NCBI GenBank assembly: GCA_028277865.1
Contig: JANQFM010001058.1
Span: forward strand, 1 to 5,724
From: Acidobacteriota bacterium
Lineage (GTDB): Bacteria; Acidobacteriota; UBA6911; RPQK01; DATIPO01
DNA: 5,724 nucleotides
Direction: 5' to 3'
The position numbers and the translations under genes are program-made. Positions 1 through 5,592 of this stretch are shown here, piece by piece. Each line of letters begins with the position of its first letter. The stretch's first letter is position 1. Below the pieces are notes generated by a model that saw only the letters and a list, made by a program, of their open reading frames with translations, had not been told where the DNA came from and made no database searches.

Positions 1-924
1 GCCTATTTCCTCAAGATCGCCATCCTGCCCGAGCGCCTGGCGCGCTGGATTTGCCGATCCATGGCCAGCCTGGTCCACTCCCTGGACGCCCGCCACCGCC
101 GCATCGGCCTCATCAATCTGCGAATCGCCTTTCCCGAGCGGGACGAGGCCTGGCGGCGCGCTGTCCTGAAAGAGGGATTCCGCCAACTGGGCGACTTGGC
201 GGTGGAGCTGTCCCGGCTGCACCGCCTGAGCCCCGAGGAGGTGCGGCAAAGGGTCCGCTTCGATGAAGGATACGGGTTGGAGCATTATGAGAGCGCCCGT
301 GCACAAGGCCGAGGGGTTCTTTTCCTGACTGCCCACGTGGGTGCCTGGGAGCTGTTGCCGACTGCTCAGGCTCTTTATGGGCATCCGCTCAGCTTTCTGG
401 TCCGGCCATTGGACAACCCTTTGCTGGAGGACTGGCTGCGAAGGCGCCGCATCGCCTGCGGAAACGAAGTGATCGCCAAGCAAAGGGGATTGCGCAAGGT
501 GTTGAAACGGCTTCGGGAAGGCGGCGACGTGGGCTTTTTGATCGACCAGAACGTCCAGGAAAAGGATGGGATATACGCCCCCTTCTTCGGCAAGCCCGCC
601 TGCACCACATCGGCATTGGCGGCAGTGGCATTGAAGAGCGGCGCCCCCGTGGTGGCCGGCTTTATCCGGCCCGGGCCTCAGCCCGGCCATCACCGCATCC
701 GATTCCACCCGCCCCTTTGCTTCAAGCCCTCCGACGATCACCACGAAGACCTGCTCCGGGCCACTACCGCTTTCAATCAAGCCATCGAGCAGGCAATCCG
801 CGACTGCCCTCCCTGCTGGCTGTGGGGCCACCGGCGCTTCGCCACCCAGCCCGACGGCAGCGATCCCTACCATGGAGTGGGCCACCGCCGGGGCAGGCCC
901 GGCGGTGGCGTTTGCCGGAATTAA
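1..924 (+). CDS. LpxL/HtrB-family lysophospholipid (lipid A) acyltransferase, 5'-truncated by the window edge
   Basis: Membrane-associated acyltransferase that, in this family, moves a fatty acyl chain from acyl-ACP to a lipid A precursor or similar lipid at the inner membrane. The frame is open from base 1, and codons 1-40 already match the family (LPERLARW, then NLRIAFPE), so the ATG at 61 is internal and only a few tens of N-terminal residues are probably missing. The catalytic HX4E motif is visible as HVGAWE, with His at codon 112 and Glu at codon 117. Further family blocks are IDQN near codon 181, APFFGKPA near 194-200, the GAPVV stretch, and a C-terminal WGHRRFATQP block matching the usual W.HRR..t.P ending. 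The last 16 or so residues (GVGHRRGRPGGGVCRN) are encoded by a strong hairpin and look like a non-conserved tail. It converges on the radical SAM gene. The family is clear; the exact acceptor, and whether it is LpxL or LpxM type, cannot be told. Confidence 0.9.
   Translation, partial: AYFLKIAILPERLARWICRSMASLVHSLDARHRRIGLINLRIAFPERDEAWRRAVLKEGFRQLGDLAVELSRLHRLSPEEVRQRVRFDEGYGLEHYESARAQGRGVLFLTAHVGAWELLPTAQALYGHPLSFLVRPLDNPLLEDWLRRRRIACGNEVIAKQRGLRKVLKRLREGGDVGFLIDQNVQEKDGIYAPFFGKPACTTSALAAVALKSGAPVVAGFIRPGPQPGHHRIRFHPPLCFKPSDDHHEDLLRATTAFNQAIEQAIRDCPPCWLWGHRRFATQPDGSDPYHGVGHRRGRPGGGVCRN
881..909 (+). terminator. GC-rich perfect hairpin inside the acyltransferase 3' end, possible terminator
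   Basis: GCCACCGCCGGG (881-892) pairs perfectly with CCCGGCGGTGGC (898-909) around a 5-nt loop, giving a 12-bp stem. Only a short GTTT follows, so the U-tract is weak. It lies before the stop codon at 922-924 and just ahead of the 65-bp gap between convergent genes, where a terminator is expected. The stem is symmetric, so it could also act on minus-strand transcripts, although no T-run follows on that side. The hairpin is seen directly; terminator function is inferred. Confidence 0.55.
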
Positions 925-989
925 GTTAGGCTGCACACCGTTGAGTCAGCAGCGAATCAGAATTCAAGACAGGCCGCCGCCACCCTCCC

Positions 990-2552
990 TCACAGGCTTT
1001 CTCGCTGAGGTTCCCTCAGGGGGATGAAGCTGCGGGCCAGGCGCAGTTCCCAGGGGTGACCATAGAGTCCTGCCGAGTAGCGCAGGCGGGCCAGGTTGCG
1101 CAGCAGGGACTTGCCCCAACGGGGCGTGGAGTGGTCCTGGGCGGTGGGATAGCGGCAATAGAGGACGCTGGAGAAGTCCCGCACCCGCTGGCGCATCCGG
1201 GGCGACAGCCAAGGGGCGTCCTGATGGCAGACGTAATTGAGCCAGCGCGGCTGGGTCCATTCCTCGGGAGTCGTGGGCAGCTCGGGGCCTTCGGGGCCGT
1301 AAGTCTTGAGCAGCGGGATGCGCGCCTCTTGGCGGTCAGCCTTGCGCCTGGCCGGATCCCTTTGAGGGGTCGGGCTGTAAAAATAGAGGATCACCTCGCA
1401 CTCCGGATGGATCTTCTTGAGTCGCCGGATGAAGCGGAAGGTATTCTCGATTTCGCCTTCCGGGTCTTGCGGCCCGCCCAGTACGAAAGAAAACTCGGGA
1501 ATGACCCCGTAGTGGCGGCACAGCCTGGCAGTTTCAAAGGTGTGCTCCACCTTGGTGCCCTTCTTCATGCTCTTGAGCACTGAATCGCTGGCCGCCTCGG
1601 CGCCGATATAGGCCATTTTGAGGCGGCTGCGCCGAATCAGCTCCCAAGTGCTGGTCGAAAACTTGGCCAGGGTATCGGCCCGTGCGTAGCACCACCAGGG
1701 CATCTTCACTTTGGCCAATACCTCCAGGAAGGGGATGCTGGTCTTTTCCTTGTCGAAAAAGTTGTGGTCGTACAGCTGCAGGGCATCTGCGCCGTAGCGG
1801 CTGCTCAGGGTGTGCAAGGCTTCATGGGTGTGCTGGGCGGCGGGCAGGCTGGTGTGGCCGTTGAACATGGAGACGACCCCGCAAAAAGTGCAGCGGTAGC
1901 GGCAGCCGATGGCCGCTTGGTGGACGGCTGTCCGTCGGCCCATGAAGCTGGGGCGCAGGTAGCTGCCCACGTCGCCCACTCGCTCATAGGGATAGTGAGG
2001 ATACTGGTCGGGAGGCCGGAAAGGGCGTTCGGGATTGTGGACGATCTGCCCCTGATCTTTCCAGGTCAATCCCCGCACGTCCCTCAAGACGCCGCTGTTG
2101 CGCGCCGACGAACTATCGCTGACCGCGGAGCCGGGCCGAGGCGGACCCGCTTCGGGCAGGCATTCCAGCAGTTCCAAAAGCGTGTCCTCGCCCTGTCCGC
2201 GCACCAGGTAGTCAACATACGGAGCGTTGATCGAGGAATCGGGGTAGAGGGTGGGGAAGTAGCCTCCCCAGGCGATGGGAACTTGGGGATGGGCTTGCCG
2301 GACGGCACGGGAAATTTCGATGGCCGGCGCCACTTGAGGGCCCGGCATGACCGTCACTCCCAGCAGCGCTGTATCGCCCGCCTGGACGGCATTGAGGGTG
2401 GTTTGGGCTGCTTGCGAATCCACATTGCCGTCCACGATCTGGTACTCATAGCGCCCTTCCAGCACCGCCCCCAGCGCCAGCAGAGAAAGGGGCAGCCGCA
2501 CCGATCTCGGTGACGACATGTAAGGGTTGACCAGTATGACCTTCTTCGCCAT
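990..2552 (-). CDS. B12-binding-domain radical SAM protein, 520 aa, substrate unknown
   Basis: Radical SAM enzyme with an N-terminal cobalamin-binding (Rossmann-like) domain. Members of this class carry out methylations and other difficult carbon chemistry. Residues 1-130 match the B12-binding domain: VILVNPY start, then GVTVMPGPQ, PIAWGGYFPTLYP and a VRGQGEDT turn. There is no DxHxxG cobalamin-ligand motif, which is common in this class. A low-complexity linker follows (about 134-154). The radical SAM core carries CX3CX2C as C217, C221 and C224 (GCRYRCTFCG), then YDHNFFD, YIGAEAASD and the FVLGGPQDPEGE segment. The C-terminal 140 residues are the kind of tail seen in this class and name no substrate. 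I chose the ATG at 2552 because the MAKKVILVNPY start fits the family. A GTG start at 2582 would add only ten residues translated from an intergenic repeat. No clear Shine-Dalgarno precedes either start. It lies 67 bp downstream of the methyltransferase, possibly cotranscribed. Confidence 0.88.
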   Translation of the reverse strand: MAKKVILVNPYMSSPRSVRLPLSLLALGAVLEGRYEYQIVDGNVDSQAAQTTLNAVQAGDTALLGVTVMPGPQVAPAIEISRAVRQAHPQVPIAWGGYFPTLYPDSSINAPYVDYLVRGQGEDTLLELLECLPEAGPPRPGSAVSDSSSARNSGVLRDVRGLTWKDQGQIVHNPERPFRPPDQYPHYPYERVGDVGSYLRPSFMGRRTAVHQAAIGCRYRCTFCGVVSMFNGHTSLPAAQHTHEALHTLSSRYGADALQLYDHNFFDKEKTSIPFLEVLAKVKMPWWCYARADTLAKFSTSTWELIRRSRLKMAYIGAEAASDSVLKSMKKGTKVEHTFETARLCRHYGVIPEFSFVLGGPQDPEGEIENTFRFIRRLKKIHPECEVILYFYSPTPQRDPARRKADRQEARIPLLKTYGPEGPELPTTPEEWTQPRWLNYVCHQDAPWLSPRMRQRVRDFSSVLYCRYPTAQDHSTPRWGKSLLRNLARLRYSAGLYGHPWELRLARSFIPLREPQRESL

Positions 2553-2562
2553 GGATTGAAGC

Positions 2563-2588
2563 CACAGAGACACGGAGGGCACAGAGGG
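2563..2588. repeat. Short tandem repeat, 8/9-nt unit (CACAGAGA type), upstream of the radical SAM gene
   Basis: Three successive units are visible: CACAGAGA (2563-2570), CACGGAGGG (2571-2579) and CACAGAGGG (2580-2588). It lies 10 bp upstream of the radical SAM start codon. Read on the minus strand it would encode the spurious PSVSLW extension. I recall CACAGAGACACnGAGG sequences as recurrent intergenic elements in environmental bacterial genomes; that assignment is from memory and not tested here. Confidence 0.7.
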
Positions 2589-2607
2589 ATTTCTGAGTTC
2601 CCGTCCG

Positions 2608-2628
2608 ACAGATTACAGCCTACAGCCT
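2608..2628. repeat. Heptamer tandem repeat (ACAGCCT) covering the methyltransferase stop codon
   Basis: The units are ACAGATT (2608-2614), ACAGCCT (2615-2621) and ACAGCCT (2622-2628): two exact copies and one degenerate copy. On the minus strand this reads AGGCTGT AGGCTGT AATCTGT. The TAG stop of the methyltransferase (2622-2620) and its final Arg-Leu codons lie inside the repeat, so the repeat defines the present 3' end of that gene. Confidence 0.65.
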
Positions 2629-3336
2629 TTTCTCCACTCCGTAGACCGTCATGATCTCATTGCCAAAGTTTCGCCTCTCCAGCACCTGGATGGCAAGTTT
2701 TCGGTCATCGAGGGTCCGGAGCAGGCTGTGGCCATCGCCCTCGGTTGAGAGCAGAAGAAGAGCCCTGCCGTTTGGCTTCAGGACCTTCAAGAGCCCCTTG
2801 GCAAAGCGCTCCAGCACGTCCTCGCCCCGCCATGCCAGGTCGAACTCCTGATCGCGGGGCGCGCCCCGGTAAAAAGGAGGGTTGAAGAGCACCAGATCGA
2901 ATCGCTCGCCCTGCAGCGGCTGGAAAAGGTCTCCGTGCCGGACCTCGATACGGTCTTCCAGCCGATTGACGAGGGCATTGACACGGGCGCAGCGGACAGC
3001 ATGAGGATTCAAATCGACGGCAACCACCTGGAATCCCCTTCGAGCAGCCGATACGGCCGCTGCGCCGGAGCCGGTCCCCATGTCCAGGGCGAGGGGATTC
3101 TCGACCCCCTGCGGCGGCTCGGCGAAGGGGTTGCCGGCGACCGTCCGTGCCAACAAGGAGCCTCCCCGGAAGAGCACTGGGTTGAGCACCTCGGGGAAAA
3201 CCAGAAAAGGAATGCCGTCTATGCTTTCCAGCACCAGCCTGCGGGCACGTTTTTCGACGAAGGGCTTGCGCAGGTTGAGCCAAAGCAGGCTGAGGCGGCG
3301 GACCCAGGGGTTGACTCGAGGCTGGTCAGCAGGCAT
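2620..3336 (-). CDS. Class I SAM-dependent methyltransferase with NPPF motif, HemK/PrmC- or RlmG-like, 238 aa
   Basis: Transfers a methyl group from S-adenosylmethionine. The AdoMet-binding motif I is ALDMGTGSG (residues 83-91), the motif II acidic residue is D108 in VVAVDLNP, and HGDLF (134-138) precedes the catalytic NPPF at 152-155. NPPF/NPPY-type motifs mark enzymes that methylate a planar nitrogen (release-factor glutamine, adenine or guanine), so the target is probably an RNA base, DNA base or protein glutamine. An FPEVLNPVLF stretch (47-56) resembles the pre-motif region of HemK-related methylases. The ATG at 3336 is chosen over a start at 3417, because the 27 extra residues would be a translation of the repeat at 3350-3371 and adjoining palindromes. 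The GGA upstream of 3336 is a weak ribosome site. The C-terminus (VEKRL) ends within a heptamer repeat, but the fold appears complete. It lies 280 bp after the glycosyltransferase pair and may have its own promoter. The exact substrate is unknown. Confidence 0.85.
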   Translation of the reverse strand: MPADQPRVNPWVRRLSLLWLNLRKPFVEKRARRLVLESIDGIPFLVFPEVLNPVLFRGGSLLARTVAGNPFAEPPQGVENPLALDMGTGSGAAAVSAARRGFQVVAVDLNPHAVRCARVNALVNRLEDRIEVRHGDLFQPLQGERFDLVLFNPPFYRGAPRDQEFDLAWRGEDVLERFAKGLLKVLKPNGRALLLLSTEGDGHSLLRTLDDRKLAIQVLERRNFGNEIMTVYGVEKRL

Positions 3337-3349
3337 CGATCCAGTTTCG

Positions 3350-3371
3350 CGCAAAGACGCAAGGAACGCAA
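3350..3371. repeat. Short tandem repeat, 8/9-nt unit (CGCAAAGA type), upstream of the methyltransferase gene
   Basis: The units CGCAAAGA (3350-3357), CGCAAGGAA (3358-3366) and the partial CGCAA (3367-3371) follow each other, starting 13 bp upstream of the methyltransferase ATG. The 8-then-9-nt build parallels the repeat at 2563-2588. GCAAAGACGCAAAG-type runs are, from memory, another recurrent intergenic element of environmental genomes. Translated on the minus strand it gives the FLASLRETG extension that should not be counted as protein. Confidence 0.65.
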
Positions 3372-3378
3372 TTCCGGA

Positions 3379-3425
3379 CGAATGCCTGCATTCGACTCGG
3401 CAAACCGGAAACTGCATGCCGGCAT
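3379..3425. other. Two short palindromes upstream of the methyltransferase gene, possible operator or repeat remnant
   Basis: CGAATGC (3379-3385) and GCATTCG (3388-3394) form a perfect 7-bp inverted repeat around CT, and ATGCCGGCAT (3416-3425) is a perfect 10-bp palindrome. They lie about 45-90 bp upstream of the methyltransferase ATG, where an operator could sit. I see no convincing -35/-10 pair around them, so regulatory function is only a possibility. Confidence 0.3.
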
Positions 3426-3468
3426 AAAGGCAAAGGAAAGCACTAGTACAGGGTGCTATCGATTGGAT

Positions 3469-3571
3469 GGAACAGGGAACAGGGAACAGGGAACAAGGAA
3501 GAGGGCCGGATGGCCGAAGATTTCCGTATCTTCACTTTCTTCCCTGTTCCGTGTTCCTTGTTCCCTGTTCC
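3469..3571. repeat. Large imperfect inverted repeat built from GGGAACA heptamers
   Basis: The left arm (3469-3502) is a tandem array of GGGAACA units: a partial GGAACA, three exact copies (3475-3495), then the degenerate AGGAAGA. The right arm (3538-3571) is the same array inverted. The arms match at 31 of 34 positions. The 35-nt interior contains a second small stem, GAAGAT (3516-3521) with ATCTTC (3528-3533), and a GGCC-GGAT-GGCC palindrome. In RNA this would form one long stem with a structured tip. It begins 45 bp beyond the stop of the second glycosyltransferase gene, so it may shield or end that transcript; no T-tract follows on the minus strand. It most likely belongs to a dispersed heptamer-repeat family, but copy number cannot be seen here. 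Confidence 0.85.
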
Positions 3572-3616
3572 AAATGCAATAGGCAACACTGAATATAGCC
3601 ACTTTCCCGCCGATCC

Positions 3617-4513
3617 TCACAGCCTTGAATGCCTGGCAAATCGGCTCACCTTCTGAACGCCCTGCACCAGCTCTCGCGTCAGTTTCCTTCGCCAGCAGAT
3701 TTCTTCATGGGAGCCTTGGCGCAGCGTCCGGGCCAGCGGCTTGCCCGAGAAGGGGAACCGGTAGCGCGGGCCTTGAGGGAAGAGCTGATTGTGCAAGCGC
3801 TTGAGCAGCAGGTTGCTGGCGTATCCCCGCCAGAAGTGGCGGCTCTTGGCGGCCATTTCAAGCAGCTGCTCCTGGCCCAGGAATCCTGACGTACGCCGCA
3901 CCAGGGTGACGCTTTGAAGGCGCACCAACGGGCCGCTTTCATCCAGGTTCAAAAAGCGGATTTTGTGTCCGGTCTCCTGCACGGCCTCACTGATGCGGTC
4001 GCCGCTGTCATACCAGTTCCACTGGTCCATGGGCCGATCGAGGTCCATGTGCTGGGCGGCCGGGAAAAAGCCGTCCGGGAGTCGATCCAGTACGGCTCGA
4101 TAGATGTCCGGCTTGAGGATGACTGCAAAGGTTCCGTGAGAGGGGCGGACGGTGCGCGAAATGCAGGACACGGCCGCCACATCCGTTTCAGCCAGCTGCG
4201 GTCGCAATTGGGTCCAAAGGCTGCGCGAAAGCCAGTACACGTCGCTGTCGCAAATGGCCAGGTAGGGCGTCCGGGCGCGCCGCACAGCGTCGTTGTAAGC
4301 CTCGTGAAAGTCGCGCCTTTGGGCAGTGCGCTTGATCAGGCGGACTCCTGCGAACCATTCGGGCCTGAATTCCTCCTCATCCGAATCGCGGAAGATCTCC
4401 AAACGAGTTTGATCGGCAGGAAAGGCCCTGCTGGCACAGGCGTGCCAAACGCGGGCCACGTCGGCATAGACGCTGGCGGTAAAGACCGTCAATTCGGGTC
4501 GGGGCCGGCTCAT
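3617..4513 (-). CDS. GT-A-like glycosyltransferase, second of two tandem paralogs, 298 aa
   Basis: Probable nucleotide-sugar-dependent glycosyltransferase, predicted cytoplasmic or membrane-peripheral: no signal peptide or transmembrane span is evident. A beta-strand start (ELTVFTASVY) leads to EIFRD (F41-R42-D43), then RRDFHEAYNDA (67-77) and the DxD-type motif AICDSDVYW (D89, D91), which in GT-A enzymes binds the metal and sugar diphosphate. A later acidic and aromatic block (HMDLDRPMDQWNWYDSGD, about 155-172) may form the acceptor side. The basic C-terminus (about 225-298) could contact membranes. The whole length aligns with the upstream neighbour: shared FRD, RDF, DxD at the same residue number, a W.DS-type block and an RHFWRGY/KRYFAMGAY block. 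The ATG at 4513 overlaps the neighbour's TGA as ATGA, which fixes the start over one seven codons upstream and implies translational coupling. It could be a non-catalytic relative; donor and acceptor are unknown. Confidence 0.7.
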   Translation of the reverse strand: MSRPRPELTVFTASVYADVARVWHACASRAFPADQTRLEIFRDSDEEEFRPEWFAGVRLIKRTAQRRDFHEAYNDAVRRARTPYLAICDSDVYWLSRSLWTQLRPQLAETDVAAVSCISRTVRPSHGTFAVILKPDIYRAVLDRLPDGFFPAAQHMDLDRPMDQWNWYDSGDRISEAVQETGHKIRFLNLDESGPLVRLQSVTLVRRTSGFLGQEQLLEMAAKSRHFWRGYASNLLLKRLHNQLFPQGPRYRFPFSGKPLARTLRQGSHEEICWRRKLTRELVQGVQKVSRFARHSRL

Positions 4514-5469
4514 GGCTGCACTTCCCGCCCGCACCAGCCTTTCGGGAGCAGGGAAGGGAACTGGACTTCAACGCTCTCCCGGGCCGCCAACTGCCGAATG
4601 GCCCGGTCCGAGCGCCTGAAGTATTGGTGCAGTTCGGCTCGGGTATCCGGATCATCCACCGCCTCAAGCGCCCTGCGCAAAGCCGGCAAGGTCAGGCTGC
4701 CGCCCAGATGCTCTCCCTGGGGTCCGGCGGCGAAGGACGCATTGAAGACGCGACGGTAAACAGCCCCCAGCAAAGCGTTGTCATAAGCGCCCATGGCGAA
4801 GTAGCGTTTGCGTGACACCAGTTGCTCAAAGCGCGCCTGGTCCAAGACGCTCCCGAAATGTTCCTGGGAAGCCCGAATGACGGTTGTTCCGTGAAAGTCG
4901 GCCAGGCGCTGTTGAGCCTCGGAAGGATCGACGTCCAGGATCTTCCATCCCTGCCTTCGAAGGCGGATGGCCGCGACGTCCCCCGGTTGGCGGTTGACTG
5001 AGTCAGGCCAGCTGCCGACCCCTTCGTAGCTGGCCGCAAAGACGGGAGGCGCCAGGGACCGGTAGGCCTCAGCTCGGCAAAGCAGCGCGTAGACTCCGGG
5101 CTGTTCGGTGCGCCTGAGCATCGACACAGCCGCCAGCCGGGGGTCGTCGAAGGACTGCAGGAATGAGGCTGCCCAGTGGCCGTCCAAAATGAAGAGATCG
5201 GCGTCCAGCAGCAGGAGAAAGTCGCCGGCCTGCTGCAGAGCCGCGTCGTAAAACTCCACAAAATCGCGGGCCTGAGGGCGGTCGCCGTCCAGCAAGACCC
5301 CGGGGAAGTGCTCTTCGCCAAACCCGTCCTTGCGCCCGTCCCGAAAGACGATCAGCTGCACATCCAGGCCCTGCCTCCTCAAAGCGGGCAGCAAATCCCT
5401 TTGCACTGACCGAAGCCACAGCCGGGCCAAGTCGGGATAGCGGTGGGGGCTGGCAAGAGTCAGGAGCAT
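4510..5469 (-). CDS. GT-A-like glycosyltransferase, first of two tandem paralogs, 319 aa
   Basis: Probable glycosyltransferase. It opens with a beta-strand (MLLTLASPHRY), followed by LIVFRD (F42-R43-D44), ARDFVEFYDAAL (67-78) and a DxD motif in FLLLLDADLFIL (D89, D91), the usual site of metal and nucleotide-sugar binding in GT-A folds. Further on are SWPDSVNRQPGD (153-164), a DFHGT stretch (191-195) whose His could be catalytic or metal-binding, and RKRYFAMGAYDNALL (220-234). No signal peptide or transmembrane helix is evident. I chose the ATG at 5469 because a purine-rich GAGGAG/GGGAGG stretch precedes it and the beta-strand starts there; a GTG 15 codons upstream would add an unrelated hydrophilic leader. 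It shares a gene pair with the downstream paralog by an ATGA overlap, so the two products are probably made together and may form successive steps or a heterodimer. Sugar and acceptor are not determinable. Sequence similarity to known families looks low. Confidence 0.7.
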   Translation of the reverse strand: MLLTLASPHRYPDLARLWLRSVQRDLLPALRRQGLDVQLIVFRDGRKDGFGEEHFPGVLLDGDRPQARDFVEFYDAALQQAGDFLLLLDADLFILDGHWAASFLQSFDDPRLAAVSMLRRTEQPGVYALLCRAEAYRSLAPPVFAASYEGVGSWPDSVNRQPGDVAAIRLRRQGWKILDVDPSEAQQRLADFHGTTVIRASQEHFGSVLDQARFEQLVSRKRYFAMGAYDNALLGAVYRRVFNASFAAGPQGEHLGGSLTLPALRRALEAVDDPDTRAELHQYFRRSDRAIRQLAARESVEVQFPSLLPKGWCGREVQP

Positions 5470-5472
5470 GGG

Positions 5473-5487
5473 CCTCCCTCTCTCCTC
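5473..5487 (-). promoter_or_regulatory. Ribosome binding site deciding the start of the first glycosyltransferase gene
   Basis: Read on the minus strand, GAGGAG (5487-5482) and GGGAGG (5478-5473) lie 12 and 3 nt ahead of the ATG at 5469. Either could pair with the 16S anti-Shine-Dalgarno sequence, although one spacing is long and the other short. This favours the ATG at 5469 over the GTG at 5514. Confidence 0.5.
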
Positions 5488-5592
5488 GGTGGTCGGCTGC
5501 TGCTCGGAGGCCACCCCTTCCCCCGAGCATCAATGGCACCCGGCAGGAGGACGAAAGAAAGGAAAAGCTTGCCGGTCTTCATGGCAGCCATC

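Noticed and set aside
1764..2513. Plus-strand open frame (249 codons) opposite the radical SAM gene
   Set aside because: The opposite strand carries the CX3CX2C cluster motif and B12-domain blocks in a consistent frame; this frame has none and is a shadow.
990..2552. Absence of the DxHxxG motif as a sign of a broken B12 domain
   Set aside because: Many B12-type radical SAM enzymes lack this motif and still bind cobalamin; the other domain blocks are intact.
3469..3571. CRISPR array
   Set aside because: The units are contiguous 7-mers with no spacers of uniform length, and the second array is inverted.
3914..4759. Long plus-strand open frame (281 codons) opposite the glycosyltransferase pair
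   Set aside because: It spans the junction of two well-supported minus-strand genes, shows no family motifs and is low in hydrophobic structure. It is an antisense shadow typical of GC-rich DNA.
5541..5580. CCGGCA/TGCCGG pair that might form a terminator after the RES gene
   Set aside because: The stem is only six base pairs with a loop of over 20 nt, and no T-run follows on the minus strand.
5460..5591. Small minus-strand frame of 43 codons (MAAMKTGKLFLSFVLL start) between the RES gene and the glycosyltransferase, a possible leader or signal peptide
   Set aside because: There is no good ribosome site, the hydrophobic stretch is short, the C-terminal part is low-complexity Arg/Pro/Ser, and it overlaps the glycosyltransferase start. 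Not strong enough to call.
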